NCBI RefSeq assembly: GCF_003634455.1
Contig: NZ_RBLC01000003.1
Coordinates: forward strand, 186,001 to 250,000
Direction of reading: 5' to 3'
DNA length: 64,000 nucleotides
DNA from: Flavobacterium endophyticum
Lineage (GTDB): Bacteria; Bacteroidota; Bacteroidia; Flavobacteriales; Flavobacteriaceae
The notes below the pieces were generated by a model. The model saw nothing but the letters and a program-made list of their open reading frames with translations. It was not told the DNA's origin and made no database searches. A program made the position numbers and the translations under genes. Below, one piece after another: positions 1 through 7,897 of the stretch (position 1 is the stretch's first letter; every line of letters begins with the position of its first letter).

Positions 1-557
1 TTCCTATATTCAACATTAAAATCTACCAATTCGAAGAAAACTTCATAGCCCAGATAAGCGTTTTTTATTTTGATCGGTTTATGCGAAGTAGCGCTCAAAG
101 TATTTGTTGTGATATCGTAAAACACATTAATATCGTCTTCATTTAGGATTTTGCACGAAAGTCCGGCTTCTGTAGTTCCAAGAAATTGTTCCTTGAAAGC
201 TTTCAGCATCTCTTTTCGGGTAAAGGGTCCTTTTTCGAGAACAACCTCAACCATGGCGATTGCTTCTTCTTCCATCAAAGCCCGAATCTGTTTGTTTTGA
301 AAAGGATTCTCCAACCGTATCGTCTTATATCCGACATAGCTAATTATCAAAGCAGCCTGACTATTTCCGTTTCCATTAATCTTGAAATAGCCTTCGGCAT
401 CTGTCACAGTCGAGATAGTAGTTCCATCTAGATACACTGTTGCGGCTTGCAAAACATTATTTTGCATGTCATACACATGGCCTTCCAATATCTGTGAATG
501 AACTTGCGATATGGAAAATAAAATCAGTAAAAGGACAATTTTCTTTAAGAGCTTCAT
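1..557 (-). CDS. secreted protein with carboxypeptidase-regulatory-like domain (3' part missing)
   Basis: The gene starts at the ATG at 557 and stays open to the window edge, so the C-terminus is missing. The visible 185 residues begin with a signal peptide (MKLLKKIVLLLILFSISQVHSQ). A CarboxypepD_reg-like beta-sandwich of about 75 residues follows, with the motif GHVYDMQNNVLQAATVYLDG and, further on, the characteristic SYVGYKT. In Bacteroidetes this domain opens many outer-membrane or secreted proteins, including TonB-dependent receptors and proteins of unknown role. No TonB plug is visible in the part present, so the full protein cannot be named. marC is divergent. Confidence 0.75.
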   Translation of the reverse strand, partial: MKLLKKIVLLLILFSISQVHSQILEGHVYDMQNNVLQAATVYLDGTTISTVTDAEGYFKINGNGNSQAALIISYVGYKTIRLENPFQNKQIRALMEEEAIAMVEVVLEKGPFTRKEMLKAFKEQFLGTTEAGLSCKILNEDDINVFYDITTNTLSATSHKPIKIKNAYLGYEVFFELVDFNVEYR

Positions 558-638
558 TTTAAAAAGAATGGTGAATTACAAATATATTGAATATGGAATT
601 TCCTTCCTATGCCACGCGTATAAAATATAACTTGGTGT

Positions 639-667
639 TTGATAATGATAATTTATTTATAACTTTA
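639..667 (+). promoter_or_regulatory. marC promoter (TTG-N18-TAACTTTA)
   Basis: TTG at 639-641 is separated by 18 bp from TAACTTTA at 660-667. This matches the Bacteroidetes consensus TTG-N17-23-TAnnTTTG except for the last base. It implies a transcript start near 673 and a leader of about 35 nt. Confidence 0.55.
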
Positions 668-708
668 CTACATCCAGCATTTCCGATTTTAATTTTACAA
701 CAAAAACT

Positions 709-1341
709 ATGGAGATTTTCATTTATGTTTTCGCTGCACTTTTTTCAGTTATCAATCCTTTAGGAGCCGTACCAATTTTTGTGGGACTGACTCAGCAAGA
801 CACCAAAGAAGAGCGCTCCAGGATATCGCTTTGGACAGCAATCAATGTTTTTATAATTCTGATTATCTCCTTTTTTATAGGACAATATGTGCTAAACTTT
901 TTCGGAATCAGCATTGATGCCTTAAGGATTGCTGGAGGATTAATCATTTTGAATTCCGGATTTGCCTTGCTTTCTGGAAGGTTTAATAAGACCAGAGGCG
1001 TCAATAAAAAAGTGGAAAACGATGCCCAAAATAGAAATGACATTGCCTTGACACCGCTTGCGATTCCGATGCTTGCAGGTCCTGGATCAATTTCGCTTTT
1101 AATCGCCTTATATCAAGATTATAAACTACTGGACGAACAAATTATCGTCTGCCTTTCGATAGCTACAGTTGCCATCGTTATCTTTTTGGTCATGCGAAGC
1201 GCTCATTATCTTTCGAGAATCCTAGGAGCTTCTGGAATTGTAGCAATCTCAAGAATTATAGGTTTTATAGTAATTGCAATCGGAGTGCAGTACATTAGCA
1301 GCTCTGTAGTAAATATCATAAAAACGATATCTTTTCAATAA
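709..1341 (+). CDS. MarC family integral membrane protein
   Basis: The protein has 210 residues with about six hydrophobic helices. The family signature NPLGAVPIFVGLT is near residues 17-29 and APIAIPMLAGPGSI-like text (LAIPMLAGPGSISLL) is near residue 118. This is the MarC/UPF0056 family, an inner-membrane family of uncertain transport function; the old link to multiple antibiotic resistance in E. coli was not upheld. Length and topology are normal. The gene stands alone, with its own promoter upstream and a strong terminator at 1345-1373. Confidence 0.93.
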   Translation: MEIFIYVFAALFSVINPLGAVPIFVGLTQQDTKEERSRISLWTAINVFIILIISFFIGQYVLNFFGISIDALRIAGGLIILNSGFALLSGRFNKTRGVNKKVENDAQNRNDIALTPLAIPMLAGPGSISLLIALYQDYKLLDEQIIVCLSIATVAIVIFLVMRSAHYLSRILGASGIVAISRIIGFIVIAIGVQYISSSVVNIIKTISFQ

Positions 1342-1344
1342 AAC

Positions 1345-1373
1345 AAAAGCCCCGAATTTTTCGGGGCTTTTTG
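1345..1373 (+). terminator. intrinsic terminator of marC
   Basis: An inverted repeat AAAGCCCCGA / TCGGGGCTTT has a short loop and is followed by T residues, four bases after the marC stop. The matching A-run on the other side means it may also stop transcription from ctlX on the minus strand. Confidence 0.85.
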
Positions 1374-1390
1374 CTTATTTTTGTATGTCA

Positions 1391-2326
1391 TTATTCTTTA
1401 GGAAGGAATATCTCCGCCATCATGCATCGTGCACTTCCGCCGCCACAAGCTTCAATGGTATCAAGGCTTGAGCTGATAATTTCGCAGTGGTATTCTAATT
1501 TCTCAATCTGTACAGGCTTTAGGCTTTTATAAGCCGCTGCACTCATGATTAAATATCGTTTATCGTCCTTTCCTCTAACTTCCAACATGTTTCCTGCAAA
1601 GTTATTGACTTGGTCTTCGGTAATCAGGATAATTTCTTTTCCATCTGCTTTTAGGTTATCCAAGACCATTTTTCTTTCTTTTTTATCATCAATGCAATCG
1701 GCACAGATAACAGCAAAAGTCTCGCCCAAACACATCATGACGTTGGTGTGGTAGATTAGTTTTCTTTCGCCATTGACTGTCTGGAAAGCTTCAAAAATTA
1801 CCGGAGCATAATCAAAGTCTTCGCAAAATTCAATAAAAAGTTCTTCATCGGCTCTTGGAGATAAGGCGCAATAGGCTTTTCCATTCGCTCTATCCAACAA
1901 CAAACTGCCCGTTCCTTCTAGAAAGATATTATCTTCTTCGGCAGAAGTATAATCCACAATATTATCGATTCTGTAACCTTCGTCTTCCAATAAATCTAAG
2001 ATATCTTCGCGACGTTCTTCACGGCGGTTTTCGGCAAACATCGGATATAAGGCAACGTCGCCATTTTCATGAAAAGAAATCCAGTTGTTTGGAAAAATAG
2101 AATCAGGCGTATCTGGAGTTTTAGTGTCTTCAACAACCGTCACATTGATCCCAACCGCTCTTAGTTTTTCTACAAAAGCATCAAATTCCTGTTGCGCTTT
2201 TGCGTTCACCGTTTCTGGAAGCAATCCATCCAATACTTTTTGGTAATAATTGTTTACCGCTGTCTGTTCATTCATTCGGAAAGCTACCGGACGAATCATC
2301 AAAATGGAATTTGTCGTTTGTTTCAT
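1391..2326 (-). CDS. ctlX: CtlX-type citrulline/arginine hydrolase (arginine deiminase superfamily)
   Basis: The protein has 311 residues of the guanidino-group-modifying (pentein) fold. Visible signatures are FPNNWISFH (substrate-binding region), EGTGSLLLDR, YHTNVMMCLG with the catalytic His, and GGGSARCMMAEIF near the C-terminus with the nucleophilic Cys. This pattern fits the CtlX family, described as citrulline ureidases that yield ornithine. It is preceded on the same strand by a second pentein-fold enzyme, 92 bp away, which suggests a joint role in arginine or citrulline use. The exact substrate cannot be read from sequence, and a dimethylarginine-type activity is an alternative. Confidence 0.85.
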   Translation of the reverse strand: MKQTTNSILMIRPVAFRMNEQTAVNNYYQKVLDGLLPETVNAKAQQEFDAFVEKLRAVGINVTVVEDTKTPDTPDSIFPNNWISFHENGDVALYPMFAENRREERREDILDLLEDEGYRIDNIVDYTSAEEDNIFLEGTGSLLLDRANGKAYCALSPRADEELFIEFCEDFDYAPVIFEAFQTVNGERKLIYHTNVMMCLGETFAVICADCIDDKKERKMVLDNLKADGKEIILITEDQVNNFAGNMLEVRGKDDKRYLIMSAAAYKSLKPVQIEKLEYHCEIISSSLDTIEACGGGSARCMMAEIFLPKE

Positions 2327-2330
2327 AATT

Positions 2331-2382
2331 TATAGTTGATAGTTGGTAGTTTACAGTTGATAATTGATAGTTGATAGTTGAA
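2331..2382. repeat. short degenerate tandem repeat, TTGATAGT-like
   Basis: About six imperfect copies of an 8-14 bp unit built on TAGTTGATAGTTG lie between the two arginine-deiminase-like genes, immediately before the ctlX start. The stretch is AT-rich and noncoding and looks like slippage-derived filler. No protein-binding dyad or stem is evident. Confidence 0.6.
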
Positions 2383-2418
2383 ATATCAAAATCGACACAA
2401 CTGTATTCTAAAAACTGA

Positions 2419-3333
2419 TTAATCTCTAATTAATGGCAAGGTGGAGCATCTGAGCAAGCCTTCTTGTTTTGCAATTTCGGCATATGGAATTTCTTCAACC
2501 GTAAATCCTTGGCTACGCAACCAATTGTTCAATCTTGTAAAGTTTCTTTCTGAAACGACTACATCTTCTGCAATAGAAAAAACATTCGAGTTCATATTGT
2601 ACATTTCGTCCCTGTCAATATGGAAAAGATTGTCTTTCCCGAAAAGCTCCACTAAAAACATATAGTCCGATTCTTGTCGGAAACCGCTTTTATAGATGAT
2701 GCCTTTATCCTTTCCTACAGGCTGGAAGCAGCAATCCAAATGCAGAGCATTATCTCTAGCTTCGATTTTTGACTTTACTAAATCAAATTCCCTTACTTTT
2801 TTATGCGGAAATAATTCTTTGATATAATTAACGCCTTGCATGTTCGTTCGAGCCGTAATATAATCTTTATAATCTGTTCCTTTATAAGTCCCGATAAAAA
2901 TATAATCGTTCCAAAGCATCACATCACCGCCTTCGATATGTACTTCTTCTGGCGGACGGACAACTTTTGCTGGATTGATCTGTTCTATAACGTATTGGAT
3001 CGCGTCTAATTCTCTTTCGCGATCGGGCAGAATGTTTGCTTTTACGAAAACATCGTCAATCACAAATCCAATATCTCTAGTGAAAATCTGATTGTAATTT
3101 TCAATCATTTCAGGACGGAATACTTTTACGTCGTATTTTTGAAATACTTTATTGAAAGCTTCCATTTCATTGACCATGTCTTTTTCTACAGGATAGGTTC
3201 CTGCAAGGATATGCTCTAATGATTTTGGATCATAGGCTTCTTCAGCAGTCGGCGTCGGACCATTATTTAGTGCAGAGCCCAACACTACTGCTTTTAATCT
3301 TGACGTTTCGTTTTTTACATTTAATTGCAACAT
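2419..3333 (-). CDS. arginine deiminase / dimethylargininase-like amidinohydrolase
   Basis: The protein has 304 residues of the pentein superfamily. It shows the substrate-contact motif FTRDIGFVID near residue 88, HIEGGDVMLW near residue 132 (the conserved EGGD), LHLDCCF near residue 197 with the general-base His, and the nucleophilic Cys in LLRCSTLPLIRD at the C-terminus. The catalytic set is therefore complete. The family contains arginine deiminases, DDAHs and amidinotransferases, and I cannot choose among them. It lies upstream of ctlX on the same strand and may be co-transcribed. A -7 box (TATCTTTG, complement of 3350-3357) gives a leader of about 10 nt. Confidence 0.85.
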   Translation of the reverse strand: MLQLNVKNETSRLKAVVLGSALNNGPTPTAEEAYDPKSLEHILAGTYPVEKDMVNEMEAFNKVFQKYDVKVFRPEMIENYNQIFTRDIGFVIDDVFVKANILPDRERELDAIQYVIEQINPAKVVRPPEEVHIEGGDVMLWNDYIFIGTYKGTDYKDYITARTNMQGVNYIKELFPHKKVREFDLVKSKIEARDNALHLDCCFQPVGKDKGIIYKSGFRQESDYMFLVELFGKDNLFHIDRDEMYNMNSNVFSIAEDVVVSERNFTRLNNWLRSQGFTVEEIPYAEIAKQEGLLRCSTLPLIRD

Positions 3334-3349
3334 AGCTTTTGGCTTTTGA

Positions 3350-3357
3350 CAAAGATA
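3350..3357 (-). promoter_or_regulatory. -7 promoter element of the amidinohydrolase gene
   Basis: TATCTTTG on the minus strand is an exact TAnnTTTG match 17 bp before the start codon at 3333. No TTG is present at the -33 spacing. Confidence 0.5.
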
Positions 3358-3384
3358 AAAAAGGCTTTTTATTATTTGTTAAGT

Positions 3385-4938
3385 TTATTTTTCTTCGTGA
3401 TATTCTTGCTCCGTATTGATGGCCCAGATATTGTCCTTGCTGGAAACACCGTTTTTTATATTTTGGACGGCTTGGATAGCGGTAAGCATCGAATGATCTT
3501 GATTGTTGTATTTGTGCATTCCGTTTCTTCCGATCAAAAATAGGTTTTCAAATTGGTTCGCATAATCGATAATTTCATTGAATTTTTCATACGTTCCGAA
3601 ATACGCCGGGTAGGTTTTTGGCATCTTGATGACTACGCTATCCAAAACATCTTGACGGCGAATCATTCCAATTTCTACCATTTCGTCGATGGCTAGTTGT
3701 TTCATGTCATCTTCGGATTTGTTCCAAAGATCGTCGCCTTCATAGCAGAAATATTCCAGTCCGACCCATTTCGTAGTTTCGTCTTTTACCAAAAACGGAC
3801 TCCAATTATTAAAAATCTGCAACCTTCCTACTTTCACATATGGTTCTTGAATGTAAATCCAATTGTCTGTAATCTCCTCTTTCGTCATTTTTTTCAGGAG
3901 CAATCCAACCGTTATAAAATCACGATACACCAGTCCTTGAGCAATTTCACTAACATTTTGCGGAACTTCAGTTTCAAGAGAAGCAATAAGTTCCTGAACG
4001 GGCATTGTTGAAATAAAATAATCTCCTTCAAAGACAACTTCTTCTTTGGTCAATTGATTTTGTGCTGTAACAGATACTATCTTATTGCCTTGCGTTTCAA
4101 TTTTAAGAACTTTCAAATTCTGATGAAGCTCACCTTTGTTTTCAACAACTTTTCGGGCCACTTCTTCCCACATCTGTCCTGGGCCGAATTTAGGATATAG
4201 GAAATATTCAATCAAAGACGTTTCGGTATCTTTTTGACTAATGTTCTTGTCTGTTTTTTTGGAGAACTTTTTATTCAAGAAATGAGCAACCGACTTCCTG
4301 ATCGAAAGTCCCTTGATTCTTTGCGCTCCCCATTCCGAACTGATTTCTGTGCATTTTATGCCCCAGACTTTCTCCGTATAATCTTTAAAAAATGTCTTAT
4401 ATAGTTTTTTACCAAAGCGATTGATAAAAAAATCTTCTAAATTCTTTTCATGTTTAATTGGAAACGCAACACTTTTAAGATAGCTCATTCCGATCAAGAA
4501 CGTATTAAAAAGTCCCAGTTTCAAAACAGTTTCTGGTGTAAGCGAAATCGGATAATCAAAGAATTGTTTTTGATAATATATTCTTGATTTACGACTACGT
4601 ACCAACATTACGTTATCAAGATTTTTACCCTTAGAAGGAAAATCAATCGTATTTAATTCTTTTGATTTATTCTGATAGGAAATCTTGATTGTCTTTTCTT
4701 CTGATAAAATGGGCAAAATCTTGCACCACCAATCCATAATAACGTCCGATTTTGAGAAAAAGCGATGTCCTCCAATATCAATACGATTTCCTTTGTAGTT
4801 GACGGTTCTGGAAATCCCTCCCCAAAACTCACTTTGTTCTAAAACAATAGGCTGAATATCGGTATTTTGAATAAATTCATACGCAGCAGTCAAGCCAGCC
4901 GGACCACCTCCGATAATAATTGCCTTTTTATTTTTCAT
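3385..4938 (-). CDS. NAD(P)/FAD-dependent oxidoreductase (protoporphyrinogen-oxidase/UDP-galactopyranose-mutase-like)
   Basis: The ATG at 4938 was chosen because it opens a canonical FAD-binding N-terminus, [20 protein letters not shown]. The ORF extends upstream to 5073, but that part has no recognisable content and overlaps the divergent gene. The protein has 517 residues. It shows the Rossmann GGGPAG loop, the FAD-family motif [15 protein letters not shown] near residue 56, and the C-terminal flavin motif [20 protein letters not shown]. The COG1232-like family includes enzymes of polysaccharide and carotenoid metabolism. A divergent glycosyltransferase-like membrane protein suggests a cell-surface glycan role, which is inference. 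Confidence 0.85.
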   Translation of the reverse strand: MKNKKAIIIGGGPAGLTAAYEFIQNTDIQPIVLEQSEFWGGISRTVNYKGNRIDIGGHRFFSKSDVIMDWWCKILPILSEEKTIKISYQNKSKELNTIDFPSKGKNLDNVMLVRSRKSRIYYQKQFFDYPISLTPETVLKLGLFNTFLIGMSYLKSVAFPIKHEKNLEDFFINRFGKKLYKTFFKDYTEKVWGIKCTEISSEWGAQRIKGLSIRKSVAHFLNKKFSKKTDKNISQKDTETSLIEYFLYPKFGPGQMWEEVARKVVENKGELHQNLKVLKIETQGNKIVSVTAQNQLTKEEVVFEGDYFISTMPVQELIASLETEVPQNVSEIAQGLVYRDFITVGLLLKKMTKEEITDNWIYIQEPYVKVGRLQIFNNWSPFLVKDETTKWVGLEYFCYEGDDLWNKSEDDMKQLAIDEMVEIGMIRRQDVLDSVVIKMPKTYPAYFGTYEKFNEIIDYANQFENLFLIGRNGMHKYNNQDHSMLTAIQAVQNIKNGVSSKDNIWAINTEQEYHEEK

Positions 4939-4955
4939 CTTACTCCTATGGTTGA

Positions 4956-4963
4956 CAAATCTA
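4956..4963 (-). promoter_or_regulatory. -7 promoter element of the FAD oxidoreductase gene
   Basis: TAGATTTG on the minus strand is an exact TAnnTTTG match 18 bp before the ATG at 4938. It also covers the region of the furthest-upstream TTG start (4952) of the divergent gene. Confidence 0.45.
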
Positions 4964-4995
4964 CATTTCCTAAAATTAGTTTCCAATATTTTGAG

Positions 4996-5003
4996 TAAGT
5001 TTG
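4996..5003 (+). promoter_or_regulatory. -7 promoter element of the divergent membrane-protein gene
   Basis: TAAGTTTG is an exact TAnnTTTG match on the plus strand. It places the transcript start near 5009-5010, downstream of the first possible TTG start, and so argues for an internal start codon in the gene that follows. Confidence 0.4.
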
Positions 5004-5008
5004 TTTGC

Positions 5009-6340
5009 TTGAAAACTCTTAAAAAAACACGATTGACGACTTTTTTCAACAACCCAGCCGAATCAGAATTCAAGAAATATTTTTTATTGCTGAGTTTTTT
5101 TATGCTTGTTTTTTTAGGGCTCAGGATTGCGCAAGGAGATTTTCGACTACCTGATTCTGATGATTATTTCGCAACAGCAGAACTTTTAAAAAGCGGAGAA
5201 TATTTTTCTTCCACCTCTGATTTTGTTAAAGGTACCTTACTAACCAAAAGGCCTTTTTTATATCCGCTATTGATTCTTTTTCCTGGATTTTCTAACGATT
5301 TGGTCATCATCTTGCTTCAAACACTAGTTGGATTCTTCAACATTTATCTGATTTTAAGGTTATTTCAAAAATTAGGAGGAAAATCATTCCGATTATTATC
5401 AATATTTATTCTGCTAACGCCTTCTATTTTTATCTATACCCATCTGATCATGACAGAAGTTCTTGTCATGACGTTGCTTCTTTTGCTGGCCTTGCTACTT
5501 ATTGCTCCGCTAAACGCAAAGAAAATGTTACTTATCCAACTCATTCTTACAGCCTTGATATTTTTAAAGCCTGCCTTTTATCTTTTTTCGTTTGTCAATA
5601 TCCTATTGTTTGGCTTTTATTTTATAAAGACAAGGACTTTTAGTTTTTCTGTTCTTATTCCCTTGCTATTTACGATTGGCTATATGGGCTTTAATAAAGA
5701 AAGAACTGGCTATTTTCATTTTTCGTCCATGCAAAATATCAACCTGATTGATTATAATCTTTATCTTTTTAAAGCTCAAAAGGAAAGCACTGAAGTTGCT
5801 AATTCATGGAAAGAGAGTATTTATGTCGAAGCAGAAAAATTACCTAACTTTAAAGAATGGAGCGAATTCTTAGCGTTAGAAGGAAAAAAGACTATCAAAG
5901 AAAACCTTGTCTCCTATACAGCTTTCCATTTGTATGGAGCTATCCGTGGAGCTATTGATCCAGGAAGGTTCGACTTGATGACACTTATTGAAAAATATGA
6001 CACAAATAGCGGGTTCTTAAATATGCTAAGCACAGCGGGACTAAAGACAACTGTGACTAACTTCTTGGATTATAAATACTTTTGGATAATCCTTATACTG
6101 ATTCCGTTATTTCTTATTGCCTTATTAAAATGGACACTTATATTCAAGCTCCTTTGGAAAAAAAGAAAAGAGATTAATTTCAGAAATAGCTACATTATCC
6201 TTTTTATAGCGTATGCTATTTTAATCACAGGTCCTGTGAATGCTTCGCGTTATATGATGCCATTACAGGGAATTCTTATAGTCATTGCCGTAATCAGCTG
6301 GGAAAATTTTAGAGCAAAAAAAAGCTCCACAATCAAGTGA
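5009..6340 (+). CDS. polytopic membrane protein, glycosyltransferase family 39/87-like
   Basis: The frame opens at a TTG at 4952. A -7 box at 4996-5003 suggests the real start is the TTG at 5009 ([13 protein letters not shown]) or a later codon; the first ATG is at 5102. From 5009 the protein has 443 residues. It shows about nine to eleven hydrophobic segments and an early loop with acidic residues, [18 protein letters not shown], between the first two helices. This resembles the Asp-containing first loop of PMT/ArnT-like lipid-linked glycosyltransferases of the GT-C fold. No catalytic assignment is certain. It ends just before a bidirectional terminator shared with gltA. Confidence 0.6.
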   Translation: MKTLKKTRLTTFFNNPAESEFKKYFLLLSFFMLVFLGLRIAQGDFRLPDSDDYFATAELLKSGEYFSSTSDFVKGTLLTKRPFLYPLLILFPGFSNDLVIILLQTLVGFFNIYLILRLFQKLGGKSFRLLSIFILLTPSIFIYTHLIMTEVLVMTLLLLLALLLIAPLNAKKMLLIQLILTALIFLKPAFYLFSFVNILLFGFYFIKTRTFSFSVLIPLLFTIGYMGFNKERTGYFHFSSMQNINLIDYNLYLFKAQKESTEVANSWKESIYVEAEKLPNFKEWSEFLALEGKKTIKENLVSYTAFHLYGAIRGAIDPGRFDLMTLIEKYDTNSGFLNMLSTAGLKTTVTNFLDYKYFWIILILIPLFLIALLKWTLIFKLLWKKRKEINFRNSYIILFIAYAILITGPVNASRYMMPLQGILIVIAVISWENFRAKKSSTIK

Positions 6341-6350
6341 AGCTTTTTTA
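6313..6350. terminator. bidirectional terminator between the membrane-protein gene and gltA
   Basis: An A-rich/T-rich imperfect inverted repeat (AAAAAAGCTCCAC / GTGAAGCTTTTTT) spans the convergent stops at 6340 and 6368 and gives a U-run on either strand. Confidence 0.65.
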
Positions 6351-6367
6351 AAACTATTTTTTGAAAA

Positions 6368-7651
6368 TTATCTTTTCTCAAAAGGAACGAAATCTCTCAA
6401 TGGAGCTCCCACATAAACTTGTCTTGGACGGCCAATTGGCTCTTTGTTTACACGCATTTCTTTCCATTGCGCAATCCATCCTGGAAGACGTCCGATAGCA
6501 AAAAGAACCGTAAACATATCCGTTGGGATCCCTAATGCACGGTAGATAATTCCAGAATAGAAATCTACGTTTGGATATAATTTTCTTGATACGAAGTATT
6601 CGTCAACTAATGCCGCTTCTTCTAATTTTTTAGCGATGTTCAGAATTGGGTCGTTAACACCTAAAGTAGCAAGCACCTCATCAGCTGCTTTCTTGATGAT
6701 TTTTGCTCTTGGATCAAAGTTTTTATACACTCTATGTCCGAAGCCCATCAAACGGAAAGGATCGTTTTTGTCTTTTGCTTTTTCCAAATATTTATCAGCA
6801 TCGCCTCCATTTTTTTGGATTTCTTCAAGCATTTCCAAAACTGCTTGGTTAGCACCACCGTGAAGAGGGCCCCAAAGAGCTGAAACTCCAGCTGAGATAG
6901 AAGCAAACAATCCTGCATGAGAAGAACCCACCATTCTTACTGTTGAAGTAGAACAGTTTTGCTCGTGGTCAGCGTGAAGGATAAACAATTTATCTAAAGC
7001 CGCAACAATTGTTGGGTTAGCAGTATAAGGTCCTGTTGGCAATTCAAACATCAAACGCATGAAGTTTTCAACATATCCTTTAGTATTGTCATAATAATTT
7101 AATGGGAAGCCCATGCTTTTTCTGTACGTCCAAGTTGCAATTACAAGGAATTTACCCATGGTTTTACAAACGGCCTCATACATGTCTTTTTCATTTTCAA
7201 CATTTACAGATTTCGGGTTAAAAGCTGTAAGTGCACTGGTCAAGCAAGACAAAACTCCCATTGGGTGTGCATTTTTTGGAAAACCGTCAATGATATTTTT
7301 CATTTCTTCGTTCACCAAAGTGTATTTTCTGATATCAGTCTCGAATTGCTCTAATTGTTTTGCTGTTGGCAATTCGCCGAAAATAAGAAGGTAAGAAACT
7401 TCAAGAAAATCGGCTTTTTCTGCCAATTCTTCGATTGAATAACCTCTGTAGCGCAAGATTCCTTCTTCTCCATCTAGGAAAGTAATTTCACTTTTGCATG
7501 ATCCTGAATTTTTATAACCTGGATCAAGAGTTATGGCGCCGGTTGCGCTGCGTAGTTTATCGATATCGATAGCAACTTCGTTTTCTGTTCCAACTATTAC
7601 TGGAAATTCGTGTCTGTTACCGTCAATTTCTAATATTGCTGTTTTTGACAT
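6368..7651 (-). CDS. gltA: citrate synthase (type II, GltA-like)
   Basis: The protein condenses oxaloacetate and acetyl-CoA to citrate, the entry step of the TCA cycle. It has 427 residues, the size of the hexameric E. coli-type enzyme. Visible signatures are HADHEQNCSTSTVR and LHGGANQAVLEML (active-site His), MGFGHRVYKNFDPRA (family signature with the second His), and the C-terminal VYVGAPLRDFVP. The N-terminal beta domain of the type II form (MSKTAILEIDGNRHEFPVI) is present. The gene is monocistronic, with a -7 box at 7694-7701 and the shared terminator at 6313-6350. Confidence 0.98.
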   Translation of the reverse strand: MSKTAILEIDGNRHEFPVIVGTENEVAIDIDKLRSATGAITLDPGYKNSGSCKSEITFLDGEEGILRYRGYSIEELAEKADFLEVSYLLIFGELPTAKQLEQFETDIRKYTLVNEEMKNIIDGFPKNAHPMGVLSCLTSALTAFNPKSVNVENEKDMYEAVCKTMGKFLVIATWTYRKSMGFPLNYYDNTKGYVENFMRLMFELPTGPYTANPTIVAALDKLFILHADHEQNCSTSTVRMVGSSHAGLFASISAGVSALWGPLHGGANQAVLEMLEEIQKNGGDADKYLEKAKDKNDPFRLMGFGHRVYKNFDPRAKIIKKAADEVLATLGVNDPILNIAKKLEEAALVDEYFVSRKLYPNVDFYSGIIYRALGIPTDMFTVLFAIGRLPGWIAQWKEMRVNKEPIGRPRQVYVGAPLRDFVPFEKR

Positions 7652-7693
7652 AATATTATTGGGAATTATTTAAAATTGAAAAATATAATTTAA

Positions 7694-7701
7694 CAAAAAT
7701 A
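7694..7701 (-). promoter_or_regulatory. -7 promoter element of gltA
   Basis: TATTTTTG on the minus strand is an exact TAnnTTTG match 42 bp upstream of the ATG at 7651. No well-spaced TTG is seen at -33. Confidence 0.5.
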
Positions 7702-7790
7702 GGCAATTCGGCAATAACTAAAAAGTAATACGGTAACGATTTCGTTAATATTTCTTTAAATTTTGCAAACTTGATATATATGGCGCAGTC

Positions 7791-7823
7791 AAAAAAAAGC
7801 CTGCCAAAGTCAATCGGCAGGCT
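7791..7823 (-). terminator. intrinsic terminator of the LRR protein gene
   Basis: The perfect 8-bp stem AGCCTGCC / GGCAGGCT has a 10-nt loop and, read on the minus strand, is followed by eight T residues. It lies about 75 bp past the LRR gene stop. Confidence 0.85.
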
Positions 7824-7897
7824 GAAATTAAATTATTTCTTTAACCTTAATAATTTGAATGGATTTTGTTTCAATATGCTATTTCAAGTTTCCTTTG

